From Flavimaribacter sediminis (GTDB lineage Bacteria > Pseudomonadota > Alphaproteobacteria > Rhizobiales > Rhizobiaceae): 64,000 nucleotides of DNA. The stretch is from positions 620,001 through 684,000 of the forward strand of contig NZ_JAICBX010000002.1 of NCBI RefSeq assembly GCF_019492055.1. The letters run 5' to 3'. Shown here piece by piece: positions 53,044 to 61,978 of this stretch. Made by a program: the position numbers and the translations under genes. The number at the start of each line of letters is the position of its first letter. Within the stretch, counting starts at the first letter, position 1. The notes under the pieces are model-generated. The model was not told the DNA's origin. It was given only the letters and a program-made list of their open reading frames with translations, and searched no databases.

Positions 53044-53612
53044 TGGCCGGCTCCGTCGTCTTCAGCGGGATGGAATATGCCCCAGAGCGCGACAGCGCCG
53101 GAAATTGCAAGCTGCATCAAAAGAGCGGCGCAGCCGATCAGGATAACCAGTTTGACCGGCCAGTCCGGAAAAGTGAAGTCGCCGACGGTTCCGACGTAGG
53201 ACTGGCGTTGCCATGACTTATCAAAAAGCGGCACGCTGGCCGAGAACAGCAGCCAGATCAACACGAAGGCCGCAATGACGTAGATAAATTCCATCGCGTT
53301 GCGCGCACGTTTGGAGCGGCGGGCGACGGCGTCGAGCAGCGCGTCTGTGCGGGTGAAGCGCCCCATGCGAAAAGCCTGCGACACCTGCAGGAAAACAATG
53401 GCGACAATGGACATCGAGACAATTTCAGGCACGCCTGATATCGGCGCCAGGAAGGCGTTGCGGCCGATAACATCGGCGTTGACGAGAATTACGAGACCAA
53501 GAATCATGATCGTGCCAATCACGTTCAGCGTGTTCGAAATTCCGTCAGCGGCTCTGCGAATCTTTGCGGCCGTGCCGGAGCCCGAAGGCTCCGGCGTGGT
53601 TTCCATTGTCAT
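53040..53612 (-). CDS. TRAP transporter small permease subunit DctQ-type
   Basis: 190 residues, four helices; VNADVIGRNAFLAPISGVPEIVSMSIVAIVFLQVSQAFRMGRFTRTDALLD is the DctQ core. Membrane component of a TRAP importer. It follows the receptor gene after 9 bp. Confidence 0.93.
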   Translation of the reverse strand: MTMETTPEPSGSGTAAKIRRAADGISNTLNVIGTIMILGLVILVNADVIGRNAFLAPISGVPEIVSMSIVAIVFLQVSQAFRMGRFTRTDALLDAVARRSKRARNAMEFIYVIAAFVLIWLLFSASVPLFDKSWQRQSYVGTVGDFTFPDWPVKLVILIGCAALLMQLAISGAVALWGIFHPAEDDGAGQ

Positions 53613-53621
53613 GGTGACCGG

Positions 53622-54683
53622 TTACTCCTGGTCCCAGTTGCGAACAGGCGCGCCGCCGGCGGCCCGCACGGCGTCCATGTAAGCCTTCAGGATCTCGGTG
53701 CCGGCCTTGCCTTCACTGTCAACCTGGGCGGCCCAGGTCTGCGCGACATTGTCCATGCCGTCAGCCCACTGCTTGCGGAACGCGTCGTCGACTTCCGTGA
53801 TGGTGGCGCCCTGCTCTTCCATGGCCTTGAGACTTGCGACCATCGCCTTGTTGAGATCGGCGAGGTAGGCGGCCTTGAAGTCGTCGCCCGCCTTCAACAA
53901 CGCCTGCTGAACGACTTCCGGCTGGCTGTCGAACCACTCCTTGTTAGCGGCGAGCGAACCGGCGTATTGCGCGCCGAAACCAACCTTGGTGATATAGGGA
54001 GCAACCTCGTAGAGCTTGCCCGGAAGCGCAGCCGTCGCAAACACGATCACGCCGTCGTAAACACCCGTCTTGATCTCGTTGTAGTAGGTGGTGAGATTGC
54101 CGGAAACGCCGACAGCGCCCGTTCCTTCCAGCCAGTTGACGGCCGGACCGGGCGCGCCGATCTTCTTGCCTTCAAGATCTTCCATGGAATTGACAGGGAA
54201 CGTGGTCATCAGCAGATAGTCGTCGATGCCGGACGGCGCGCCGAGATACTGCAGATTGTTTTCGAGCCATGTCTCGAGCATCTTCGGATTGTCGTCGTGA
54301 AGCTTGTCGATGGTCTCGACGACAATATCAGGATCGGACGAGACGAAGGGGGTGTAGTAACTGACGTTCTGCAACGACAGTTTCGCAGGGTCGAACACCG
54401 ACGAAATGACGCCGAGCTCGGCCAAGCCTTCCTCGACGGCCTCGGTCTCGTCGCCGACCTTGGCCAGCGAACCGCCATACTGTTCATCCCAGTTGAAGGT
54501 GTATTCGGTGCCTTCGAGCTGCTTGTTGACCGAAGGAATAAAGACCTCCGGCACCAGCCTGACCCAGCGGAACACCGGCGGGTGTCCGGCTACGACCGTG
54601 GCGTTGATGGTTTCGGCCTGAGAGACGGCCGAGACGCTTGCAAACAATGTCGTTGCAAGCGCAGTCAGAATAAGCTTTCTCAT
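53622..54683 (-). CDS. TRAP transporter substrate-binding protein DctP-type
   Basis: 353 residues with a signal peptide (MRKLILTALATTLFASVSAVSQA). AAPGAVNWLEGTG-like segment and GVYDGVIVFATAALPGKLYEVAPYITKVG fit the DctP fold with the PYITK region around the conserved arginine. The TRAP genes plus downstream enzymes form one uptake-and-catabolism operon. GGAGGAAAAC before the ATG. Confidence 0.92.
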   Translation of the reverse strand: MRKLILTALATTLFASVSAVSQAETINATVVAGHPPVFRWVRLVPEVFIPSVNKQLEGTEYTFNWDEQYGGSLAKVGDETEAVEEGLAELGVISSVFDPAKLSLQNVSYYTPFVSSDPDIVVETIDKLHDDNPKMLETWLENNLQYLGAPSGIDDYLLMTTFPVNSMEDLEGKKIGAPGPAVNWLEGTGAVGVSGNLTTYYNEIKTGVYDGVIVFATAALPGKLYEVAPYITKVGFGAQYAGSLAANKEWFDSQPEVVQQALLKAGDDFKAAYLADLNKAMVASLKAMEEQGATITEVDDAFRKQWADGMDNVAQTWAAQVDSEGKAGTEILKAYMDAVRAAGGAPVRNWDQE

Positions 54684-54695
54684 GTTTTCCTCCTG

Positions 54696-55382
54696 TTATT
54701 CAACATTCTCGTCGAACTGGTTGACTGCCTGCTTCGCCAGCGCCCTGATGCCGGCGCATGAAAATGCGACGGTTGTGCTGACCGTTTCTTCCGTGTCGGA
54801 ATCATTACACAGCCCGCCCGACAGCCGTGCGGCGCGCCCTGTGCGGGCCATGACGGAGAGGGCGACGCTGATCGAAAAGAGATAGGCGCGCACAGCGGCC
54901 GCCGTATCGAGTTCCGGCAGCACCTGGCGCATTGCCGCGATTGAGCGCCGAGCGATCGGATCATAGTGCTCGATAGCCATATTCCTGGAACGCTCATCCG
55001 CGGAATTGCTGAAACTCACGACGAGACGCGCATACGCGCTGCCGCCTCGACTTTCATCGTGCCCCATCTCGATGGTCGGCCTGAGCAGCGCCTCCATAAG
55101 CTCCTCGAGCGTGGGAACGCCTTCGGCGAACAGCCTGTCGAGCGCATCGTTGCGCTGCGCATTAACGGCGCCGGCGCGCCGGTCGATCACCTCGTCAAAG
55201 AGTTGATCCTTGTTTTGAAAATAATAGTGAATCATCGCCTGATTGACGTCGGCGTCGCGGGCAATGCCCCTAATCGAGGCGCCGCCGTAGCCGAATTCCG
55301 CAAATGCGCGTTCTGCCGCGTCGAGTATCGACTCGCGAGCTTTCTGCGGATTGCGCACGTCTTTCTTGAGCGACTTCGACAG
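54696..55382 (-). CDS. TetR family transcriptional regulator, possible CTG start
   Basis: About 228 residues. DNA-binding part: AERAFAEFGYGGASIRGIARDADVNQAMIHYYFQNKDQLFDEV. The frame extends upstream to a TTG at 55460, but that overlaps a palindrome and has no Shine-Dalgarno. GGGAGG lies 7 nt before an in-frame CTG at 55382, a rare but plausible start giving the N-terminus MSKSLKKDVRNPQK. 12 bp separate it from the TRAP receptor gene, so it may head that operon and control it. Confidence 0.7.
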   Translation of the reverse strand: MSKSLKKDVRNPQKARESILDAAERAFAEFGYGGASIRGIARDADVNQAMIHYYFQNKDQLFDEVIDRRAGAVNAQRNDALDRLFAEGVPTLEELMEALLRPTIEMGHDESRGGSAYARLVVSFSNSADERSRNMAIEHYDPIARRSIAAMRQVLPELDTAAAVRAYLFSISVALSVMARTGRAARLSGGLCNDSDTEETVSTTVAFSCAGIRALAKQAVNQFDENVE

Positions 55383-55455
55383 TTTCGGGCCTCCCTTGCA
55401 GCGCGAGCTTGGCGTCGCGTCTGGCGGATCGCGGCTCCTCCCGGCGATCCTGTTA

Positions 55456-55469
55456 ATCAAACGTTTGAT
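55456..55469. promoter_or_regulatory. 14-bp perfect palindrome upstream of the TetR gene
   Basis: ATCAAACGTTTGAT, perfect, lies 74 bp before the predicted TetR start and about 240 bp before fadD. Placement and form fit an autoregulatory TetR operator. Confidence 0.65.
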
Positions 55470-55708
55470 AAATTCATCGAATTGTCAAGCGGATTTTATT
55501 CGGAGCTTGTTTTCATTCCATGATGCGAACAAGTGACGCGCATCTTGTGCGCCAGACCGCCTATTCTTACCTTTACGTAAGATGGATCATGCTTTATGGC
55601 CTGCCGCATTCGCGCAGTGCAGTATACCCACTGCAAAAGGGATATATCGCTCGAACCGCAAGCAGTGTATCCTGTTCTTTTTTGACGGTCGTTTCTCGGG
55701 AGGAAGCA

Positions 55709-57433
55709 GTGTCTGTTCAATCATCCGATATCACGGCGACGGCTACGCTGGACAAAGTCTGGCTGAAAACCTATCCGGAAAACGTGCCGGCTGAAATCGG
55801 CGCCCTGCAATACGCCTCGGTCGGCGAGCTGTTTCGGGAATCATGCAAGAAGTTTGCTGATCGCAAATCTTTTACCTGCATGGGCAAATCGATCACCTAT
55901 CGTGAACTCGACGACCACGCGCGCGCGATCGGCGCCTGGTTGCAATCGCGCGGTTTGGAAAAGGGCGATCGCGTCGCCCTGATGATGCCCAATATCCTGC
56001 AATATCCGGTCATCGCCTCCGCAATCCTGCAAGCCGGCTATACGGTCGTGAACGTCAACCCGCTTTACACGCCGCGCGAACTGGAACATCAGCTCAAGGA
56101 CTCCGGCGCCAAGGCGATCTTCGTGATCGAGAATTTCGCCGTCACCCTGCAACACGCGATCGGTCACAGTGTCCTGCAGCATGTCTGCGTCGTCTCGATG
56201 GGCGACATGCTCGGCCTCAAAGGCCACCTCGTCAATTTCGTGGTGCGCAAGATCAAGAAGATGGTTCCGGAATGGTCGCTGCCGGGCCACGTCACCTTCC
56301 GCACAGCCCTTGCCGAGGGCCATTCAAAGACATTCCAGCCGGCGCATGTCGGCCTCGATGACGTCGCGTTCCTGCAATATACCGGCGGCACGACCGGCGT
56401 CTCGAAGGGCGCGACGCTGACCAACCGCAACATTCTGTCCAACATGGTGCAGAACGATTTGTGGCTGGACGCGCTGAAGCTGAAGCGGGAAATTCCCGAT
56501 CCGCTCGTCTATATCTGCTGCCTGCCGCTCTATCACATCTTTGCGCTCACGATTAACATGATCATGGGCATGGATCGCGGCGCCGAGAATGTGCTCATTC
56601 CCAATCCGCGCGACATACCGGGTTTCGTGAAGGAACTGGGAAAGTATGAGTTCCACGTTTTGCCCGGCCTCAACACGCTGTTCAACGCGCTGCTGGCCGA
56701 CGAAAACTTTCAGAAACTCGACTTCTCCAACCTGCTGCTGACGATCGGCGGCGGCATGGCCGTGCAACGGCCGGTGGCCGAACGCTGGCAGAAGCTGACC
56801 GGCTGCAAGATCTCGGAGGGTTACGGGCTTTCGGAAACGTCGCCGGTCGCCACGTCCAACCGCTTCGACAGCCCGGAATTCACCGGCTCTATCGGCCTCC
56901 CCATTCCTTCGACCGACGTCGATATTCGCGACGAAGACGGCAAGTCGGTTCCGCTTGGAGAGATCGGCGAGATCTGCATTCGCGGCCCGCAGGTGATGAC
57001 CGGCTACTGGAACCGTCCGGAAGAAACCGCCAAGGTGATGACGGAAGACGGCTATTTCCGCTCCGGCGACATGGGCACGATGGACGAGCAGGGCTATATC
57101 CGCATCGTCGACCGCAAAAAGGATATGGTGAACGTGTCCGGCTTCAATGTTTATCCGAACGAGGTCGAAGAGGTCGTGGTGAGCCATGAGGGCGTGCTCG
57201 AGGCGGCGGCGATCGGCGTCCCGGACGAACATTCCGGCGAAGTGGTCAAGCTGTTCGTCGTGCGGAAGGACACGGCGCTCACCGAAGCCGACGTGCGCGA
57301 ATGGTGTCGCGAAAACCTGACCGGCTACAAGCGTCCGAAATACATCGAATTCTCCGATGAATTGCCGAAATCCAATGTCGGCAAGATTCTGCGCCGCGAA
57401 CTGCGTGAAGGCGAACAGAAGAAATCAGCCTGA
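55709..57433 (+). CDS. fadD: Long-chain acyl-CoA synthetase
   Basis: 574 residues starting at a GTG with GGGAGGAAGCA immediately upstream, close to the 561 residues of E. coli FadD; the in-frame region upstream to 55520 looks non-coding. The AMP-binding motif YTGGTTGVSKGA is at 224-235, YGLSETSP later, then the RSGDMGTMDEQGYIRIVDRKKD hinge and a C-terminal PKSNVGKILRRELR lysine block. It activates fatty acids before beta-oxidation. A terminator follows. Confidence 0.93.
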   Translation: MSVQSSDITATATLDKVWLKTYPENVPAEIGALQYASVGELFRESCKKFADRKSFTCMGKSITYRELDDHARAIGAWLQSRGLEKGDRVALMMPNILQYPVIASAILQAGYTVVNVNPLYTPRELEHQLKDSGAKAIFVIENFAVTLQHAIGHSVLQHVCVVSMGDMLGLKGHLVNFVVRKIKKMVPEWSLPGHVTFRTALAEGHSKTFQPAHVGLDDVAFLQYTGGTTGVSKGATLTNRNILSNMVQNDLWLDALKLKREIPDPLVYICCLPLYHIFALTINMIMGMDRGAENVLIPNPRDIPGFVKELGKYEFHVLPGLNTLFNALLADENFQKLDFSNLLLTIGGGMAVQRPVAERWQKLTGCKISEGYGLSETSPVATSNRFDSPEFTGSIGLPIPSTDVDIRDEDGKSVPLGEIGEICIRGPQVMTGYWNRPEETAKVMTEDGYFRSGDMGTMDEQGYIRIVDRKKDMVNVSGFNVYPNEVEEVVVSHEGVLEAAAIGVPDEHSGEVVKLFVVRKDTALTEADVREWCRENLTGYKRPKYIEFSDELPKSNVGKILRRELREGEQKKSA

Positions 57434-57512
57434 CAGACGACTGGAGATTTTCAACCGCTACGCCGCTGATGCGGCGCAGCGGCGCGCGACCTTGATTGCC
57501 ACGACGGGCAGG

Positions 57513-57541
57513 GTTAGACCCGTGAGCTGGGTCTAACTTTT
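57513..57541 (+). terminator. Rho-independent terminator after fadD
   Basis: GTTAGACCC (57513-57521) pairs with GGGTCTAAC (57529-57537) around a 7-nt loop and is followed by TTTT. It lies 80 bp after the fadD stop and 10 bp before the pgi start, so the pgi promoter must overlap or lie upstream of it. Confidence 0.8.
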
Positions 57542-57550
57542 CCGGACAGG

Positions 57551-59185
57551 ATGCAGATGATGGGCAATCCAGAGCAGGCGATTAAACAACTTCGCAATCA
57601 TCGCGCAACCAACGCGCCAATGGACATGCGCGCGGCCTTCGCCGCCGACCCTCAGCGGTTTGAGCAATTTTCCATTCGCCTCGACGACCTGCTTCTCGAC
57701 TTTTCCAAATGCGCCATTGACGCCGAAACAGTGGCGCTGCTGGCCGAACTTGCTGCTGTCGCGGAGATCGACGCGAAACGCGACGCGATGTTTTCCGGCG
57801 CGCATATCAACGCGACGGAAGACCGCGCTGTACTGCATACCGCGCTGCGAAACCGTTCCGGCGAAGCCGTTTACGACAACGGTCAGGACGTCATGCCGGA
57901 TATTCTGGCCGTGCTCGACGATATGGGCGATTTCGCCGAGGCAGTCCGTAGCGGGAAAATCAAGGGTGCGGCAGGCAAGGCGATCACCGATATCGTCAAC
58001 ATAGGCATCGGCGGATCGGATCTCGGACCAGCCATGTGCGCTCTGGCGCTTGCCCCTTACGCCGACGGTCCCAAGACGCATTTCGTCTCCAATATCGACG
58101 GCGCTCATATCGCCGACACGCTTGGTCCGCTCGACCCCGAAACCACCCTCGTCATTGTCGCATCGAAGACCTTCACCACCATCGAGACCATGACGAATGC
58201 TGCAACGGCGCGGCGCTGGGTGGCCGACGCGCTGGGTGAAGAGGCCGTGCAACATCACTTCGTCGCCGTTTCCACGGCGCTCGAAAAGGTCGCCGCCTTC
58301 GGCATCAACGAGAACCGCGTTTTCGGTTTCTGGGATTTCGTCGGCGGCCGCTATTCCATCTGGTCGGCGATCGGGCTGCCTTTGATGATCGCGATCGGCC
58401 ACGAGCGCTTTGTCGATTTCCTTGAAGGCGCGCATGATCTCGACCGGCACTTCTGCGCAGCGCCGGCGACTGAAAACCTGCCGATGATGCTGGGACTTCT
58501 CGGATATTATCACCGGGTGATCTGCGGCCATCCTTCGCGCGCGATCATTCCCTACGATCAGAGACTTGCCCGCCTGCCCGCCTATCTGCAGCAGCTCGAC
58601 ATGGAATCGAACGGCAAAGGCGTGGAAATCGGCGGCGTTGCGGTCGACACGCCCACCGGGCCGCTCGTCTGGGGCGAACCCGGCACGAACAGCCAGCACG
58701 CCTTCTTCCAGTTGCTGCACCAGGGCACGGACATTATTCCGGTGGAGTTCATCGCGGCCGCCCGCGGCCACGAGCCGGATCTCGCCCACCAGCACGCGCT
58801 GCTGCTTGCCAATTGCTTCGCCCAATCGGAAGCGCTGATGAAAGGGCGCAGGCTTGAAGAAGCCCGCGCGATGCTCGACGCGGCCGGCGTCAAGAACGCG
58901 GCGACACTTGCGCCGCACAAGGTCTTTCCGGGCAACCGGCCTTCAATCACAATCCTCTACGAAAAGCTTACCCCATATGCGCTGGGCCGGTTGATCGCGC
59001 TTTACGAACACCGCGTCTTCACCGAGGCGCAGCTCTTCGGCATCAACGCCTTCGACCAGTGGGGCGTTGAACTGGGCAAAGAGCTTGCGACCGCGCTGCT
59101 TCCCGTCGTCGAAGGCAAGGAGAGCGCGGCAGGCCACGACAGCTCGACCGCTGGTCTCGTCGGGTACGTACTCGAACAGGGTTGA
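57551..59185 (+). CDS. pgi: Glucose-6-phosphate isomerase
   Basis: 544 residues, full length. [12 protein letters not shown] and [13 protein letters not shown] (phosphate loop), [12 protein letters not shown] and [23 protein letters not shown] are the family blocks. Interconverts glucose-6-phosphate and fructose-6-phosphate. Met3 or Met4 (57557/57560) are equally good starts, since AGG is too close to Met1. The gene overlaps nothing; an EVE gene follows after 5 bp. Confidence 0.97.
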   Translation: MQMMGNPEQAIKQLRNHRATNAPMDMRAAFAADPQRFEQFSIRLDDLLLDFSKCAIDAETVALLAELAAVAEIDAKRDAMFSGAHINATEDRAVLHTALRNRSGEAVYDNGQDVMPDILAVLDDMGDFAEAVRSGKIKGAAGKAITDIVNIGIGGSDLGPAMCALALAPYADGPKTHFVSNIDGAHIADTLGPLDPETTLVIVASKTFTTIETMTNAATARRWVADALGEEAVQHHFVAVSTALEKVAAFGINENRVFGFWDFVGGRYSIWSAIGLPLMIAIGHERFVDFLEGAHDLDRHFCAAPATENLPMMLGLLGYYHRVICGHPSRAIIPYDQRLARLPAYLQQLDMESNGKGVEIGGVAVDTPTGPLVWGEPGTNSQHAFFQLLHQGTDIIPVEFIAAARGHEPDLAHQHALLLANCFAQSEALMKGRRLEEARAMLDAAGVKNAATLAPHKVFPGNRPSITILYEKLTPYALGRLIALYEHRVFTEAQLFGINAFDQWGVELGKELATALLPVVEGKESAAGHDSSTAGLVGYVLEQG

Positions 59186-59190
59186 GCGCA

Positions 59191-59634
59191 ATGGCCGAGC
59201 CAGCGCCACGCTACTGGATCGGCGTTGCGAGCCGCGACCACGCCAAGGCAGGCGAGGCGGGCGGCTTCTGCCAGCTTGGCCACGGCAAGGCTGCGCCGGT
59301 CGAGCGACTGTCTCCCGGCGACGGCATCGTCTATTACGCGCCGCGCGAACGACTGGGCGACGGCGACCCGGTGCAGGCCTTTGTCACCATCGGCCGGATC
59401 AGGGACGGGAGCGCCTATCGCGCAAACCAGTCTGAAGATTTTCACCCGGTGCGGCGCGACGTCGACTACTTTCCGTGCCGCGAAGCGCCGATCCGCCCGC
59501 TTCTCGACCAGCTCTCCTTCATATCCGACCGCACGCGATGGGGCATGCCGTTCCGACGCGGCTCCTTCGCCATCCCGAAAGAGGATTTCCTGCTCATTGC
59601 CGGGGCGATGGGTGTGGGCGAGAGGTTTGGATAA
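59191..59634 (+). CDS. EVE domain protein
   Basis: 147 residues from ATG 59191. [46 protein letters not shown] and [11 protein letters not shown] match the EVE (PUA-like) fold, which reads modified nucleic-acid bases. Many EVE proteins sit near restriction or defence genes; here it follows pgi by 5 bp, so it is simply cotranscribed with it. Confidence 0.9.
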   Translation: MAEPAPRYWIGVASRDHAKAGEAGGFCQLGHGKAAPVERLSPGDGIVYYAPRERLGDGDPVQAFVTIGRIRDGSAYRANQSEDFHPVRRDVDYFPCREAPIRPLLDQLSFISDRTRWGMPFRRGSFAIPKEDFLLIAGAMGVGERFG

Positions 59635-59661
59635 GCAGCAGGTTGGTGTGCTCCGCCGGAG

Positions 59662-59675
59662 CCTGCTGCAGCAGG
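59662..59675. terminator. Small palindrome between convergent genes
   Basis: CCTGCTGCAGCAGG is a perfect 14-bp palindrome just after the EVE stop, beside GCTCCGCCGGAGC (59650-59662), itself a short hairpin. It lies between convergent genes and may terminate one of them; no T-run. Confidence 0.35.
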
Positions 59676-59676
59676 A

Positions 59677-60159
59677 TTAGTGGCCAGTAAATTCCCTGTA
59701 TTCCTTCCAGGGCGACTGGCGGTATTCCTTTTCGACCGCCTGATCCACAGCGACCTTGACTGCCTCTGGGTTCATGCCAAGGTCCTCCGGGCTGTAATTC
59801 CCGAAAATATTCTGCCGCGTCTGGTTTGGCAGTTCAGCCAGTGCTGATGTGCAAAGCGCGCGCAACTCCTCAATGAATCCAGACCCCTTCTGCTGTTCGC
59901 TGACAAGCTTGCATCGGATAACCGCCCTGAGCAGATCGCCTTCATAGAAATCTCCAGCGGCAAGCGGATCCTTGCGCAAGACCTCCAGCGCCTTGGGCAC
60001 AAGATATTTCAGTCCAATGTTCTGACCGATCATGATGCGAAGATCTTCGTTGTTGAATTCCTCTATCGGCTTGCGACGCAGGCGGTGACACTCCTGAACA
60101 AGCCAGGTGGGAGCGTCAGTCTCGCCCCAGTCGTCATTTTCAAGCTGTTCGAGTGTAGC
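59677..60159 (-). CDS. Orphan CdiI-type contact-dependent inhibition immunity protein
   Basis: 160 residues from ATG 60159. It opens MATLEQLENDDWGE and has HRLRRKPIEEFNNEDLRIMIGQNIGLKYLVPKALEVLRKDPLAAGDFYEGDLLRAVI, a block I recognise from CDI immunity proteins of the CdiI_2 kind. Such proteins neutralise a CdiA toxin tip. No cdiA, cdiB or toxin is in the window, so it is an orphan. The tail SPWKEYREF is also conserved in that family. Confidence 0.72.
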   Translation of the reverse strand, partial: ATLEQLENDDWGETDAPTWLVQECHRLRRKPIEEFNNEDLRIMIGQNIGLKYLVPKALEVLRKDPLAAGDFYEGDLLRAVIRCKLVSEQQKGSGFIEELRALCTSALAELPNQTRQNIFGNYSPEDLGMNPEAVKVAVDQAVEKEYRQSPWKEYREFTGH

Positions 60160-60274
60160 CATGGCTCGAATATGGTCCAAAAACTAATCGCGAAACGGTT
60201 CAGCTCGTTCTGGATCGCGCGCCTATAACTCATAATAGGAGGAATTTTGAGCTATAGAACACGGCGCAATAACT

Positions 60275-60309
60275 CAAAAACCAAAAACGCCCGGCTTTCG
60301 CCAGGCGTT
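60275..60309 (-). terminator. Rho-independent terminator after mmsA
   Basis: On the minus strand AACGCC-T-GGC GAAA GCC-G-GGCGTT (60309-60286) forms a hairpin with a single interior mismatch, followed by TTTTGGTTTTT. It lies 30 bp after the mmsA stop. Confidence 0.75.
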
Positions 60310-60338
60310 GATGTCTCGGGCAATGCTGATCCGGTCGA

Positions 60339-61835
60339 TCAGTTCATCGTCGGGATGACAAATTCCGCGCCTTCCTTCACGCCGGACGGCCAGCGGGAGG
60401 TGATGGTCTTGGTCTTGGTGTAGAAGCGGAAAGCGTCGGGGCCGTGCTGGTTGAGGTCGCCGAATGAGGAACCCTTCCAGCCGCCAAATGTGTAGTAGGC
60501 GATCGGAACCGGAATCGGCACGTTGACGCCGACCATGCCGACCTGCACGCGCGATGCGAAGTCGCGGGCGGCGTCGCCGTCGCGGGTGAAGATCGCGACG
60601 CCATTGCCATATTCGTGCTCGGTCGGCAGTTTCAGCGCGTCCTCGTAGGTGTCTGCGCGCACGACGGACAGGACCGGACCGAAGATCTCTTCCTTGTAGA
60701 TGCGCATGTCGGGCGTAACGTTATCGAACAGGCAGCCGCCCATGTAATAGCCGTTCTCGTAGCCCTGCATCTTGAAGTCACGGCCATCGACGACGAGCTG
60801 CGCGCCTTCCTCGACGCCGAGATCGACATAGCCCTTCACCCTGTCAAGCGCCTGCTGTGTGACGAGGGGACCGAAATCCGCGCTCGGATCGGTGGAGGGT
60901 CCGACCTTCAGGCTTTCGACGCGCGGGATCAGGGCTTCGACAAGGCGGTCCGCCGTCTGCTGGCCGACAGGAACGGCGACGGAGATCGCCATGCAGCGTT
61001 CGCCGGCGGAGCCGTAGCCGGCGCCAATCAGGGCGTCGACGGTCTGCTCCATGTCGGCGTCGGGCATGATGATCATGTGGTTCTTGGCGCCGCCGAAACA
61101 CTGGACGCGCTTTCCGGCCGCGCAACCGCGGCTGTAGATATATTCGGCGATCGGCGTCGAGCCGACGAAACCGACGGCCTTGATGTCCGGATCGTCGAGG
61201 ATCGCGTCGACTGCTTCCTTGTCGCCATTGACGACGTTGAGGATGCCCTCAGGCAGGCCGGCTTCGATGAAGAGTTCGGCGATCCTCATCGGCACGCCCG
61301 GATCGCGCTCGGACGGCTTCAGGATGAAGGCGTTGCCGGCGGAAATGGCCGGCGCGATCTTCCAGAGCGGGATCATGGCCGGGAAGTTGAACGGGGTGAT
61401 GCCGGCGACGACGCCAAGCGGCTGGCGCATGGAGTAGACGTCAATGCCAGGGCCTGCGCCATCGGTGAACTCGCCCTTCAGAAGGTGGGGCGCGCCAATG
61501 CAGAACTCCACCACTTCGAGGCCGCGTTGGATGTCGCCCTTCGCATCCGGAACGGTCTTGCCGTGCTCCCTGGCAAGCAGTTCCGCCAGGGAATCGTATT
61601 CCTGCTGGACGAGATCGAGAAACTTCATCAGCACGCGGGCCCGCCGCTGCGGATTGGTCGCCGCCCAGCCGGGCTGCGCCGCCTTGGCGTTTTCGACCGC
61701 TGCCCGCATCTCTTCCTTGCTTGCCAGGGCGACCTTGCCCTGCACAGTGCCGTCCATCGGCATCAACACATCAGCCGACCTACCGCTTGTTCCGGCGACA
61801 TTCTTGCCGCCAATGAAATGTCCAATATCGCGCAT
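60339..61835 (-). CDS. mmsA: Methylmalonate-semialdehyde dehydrogenase (CoA-acylating)
   Basis: 498 residues. The catalytic cysteine is C281 in GSAGERCMAIS, GITPFNFPAMIPLWKIAPA is the substrate region and FVGSTPIAEYIYSRG the NAD site. It turns methylmalonate semialdehyde into propionyl-CoA in valine, thymine and inositol breakdown. GGAGG lies before the ATG. The divergent LysR gene at 61979 is the likely regulator. Confidence 0.96.
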   Translation of the reverse strand: MRDIGHFIGGKNVAGTSGRSADVLMPMDGTVQGKVALASKEEMRAAVENAKAAQPGWAATNPQRRARVLMKFLDLVQQEYDSLAELLAREHGKTVPDAKGDIQRGLEVVEFCIGAPHLLKGEFTDGAGPGIDVYSMRQPLGVVAGITPFNFPAMIPLWKIAPAISAGNAFILKPSERDPGVPMRIAELFIEAGLPEGILNVVNGDKEAVDAILDDPDIKAVGFVGSTPIAEYIYSRGCAAGKRVQCFGGAKNHMIIMPDADMEQTVDALIGAGYGSAGERCMAISVAVPVGQQTADRLVEALIPRVESLKVGPSTDPSADFGPLVTQQALDRVKGYVDLGVEEGAQLVVDGRDFKMQGYENGYYMGGCLFDNVTPDMRIYKEEIFGPVLSVVRADTYEDALKLPTEHEYGNGVAIFTRDGDAARDFASRVQVGMVGVNVPIPVPIAYYTFGGWKGSSFGDLNQHGPDAFRFYTKTKTITSRWPSGVKEGAEFVIPTMN

Positions 61836-61864
61836 GGAAGTCCTCCTTGATTGATTGCCGGCAC

Positions 61865-61944
61865 ATTGCGCTTTAATTTATGAAAATCAATGCGCAATCC
61901 AGCGTATCTGTTGTGCATATTTTATAGTTCATTGTTGGCGCAAT
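61865..61944. promoter_or_regulatory. Three GCGCAAT sites between mmsA and the LysR gene
   Basis: ATTGCGC (61865-61871) and GCGCAAT (61892-61898) are inverted arms 20 bp apart; a further GCGCAAT is at 61938-61944, within AATTG. In a 143-bp intergenic region this repetition suggests binding sites of the divergent LysR protein. Confidence 0.5.
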
Positions 61945-61978
61945 TGTCAGGCGCCGGGGATGCGGAGGCAAGGGTAAA

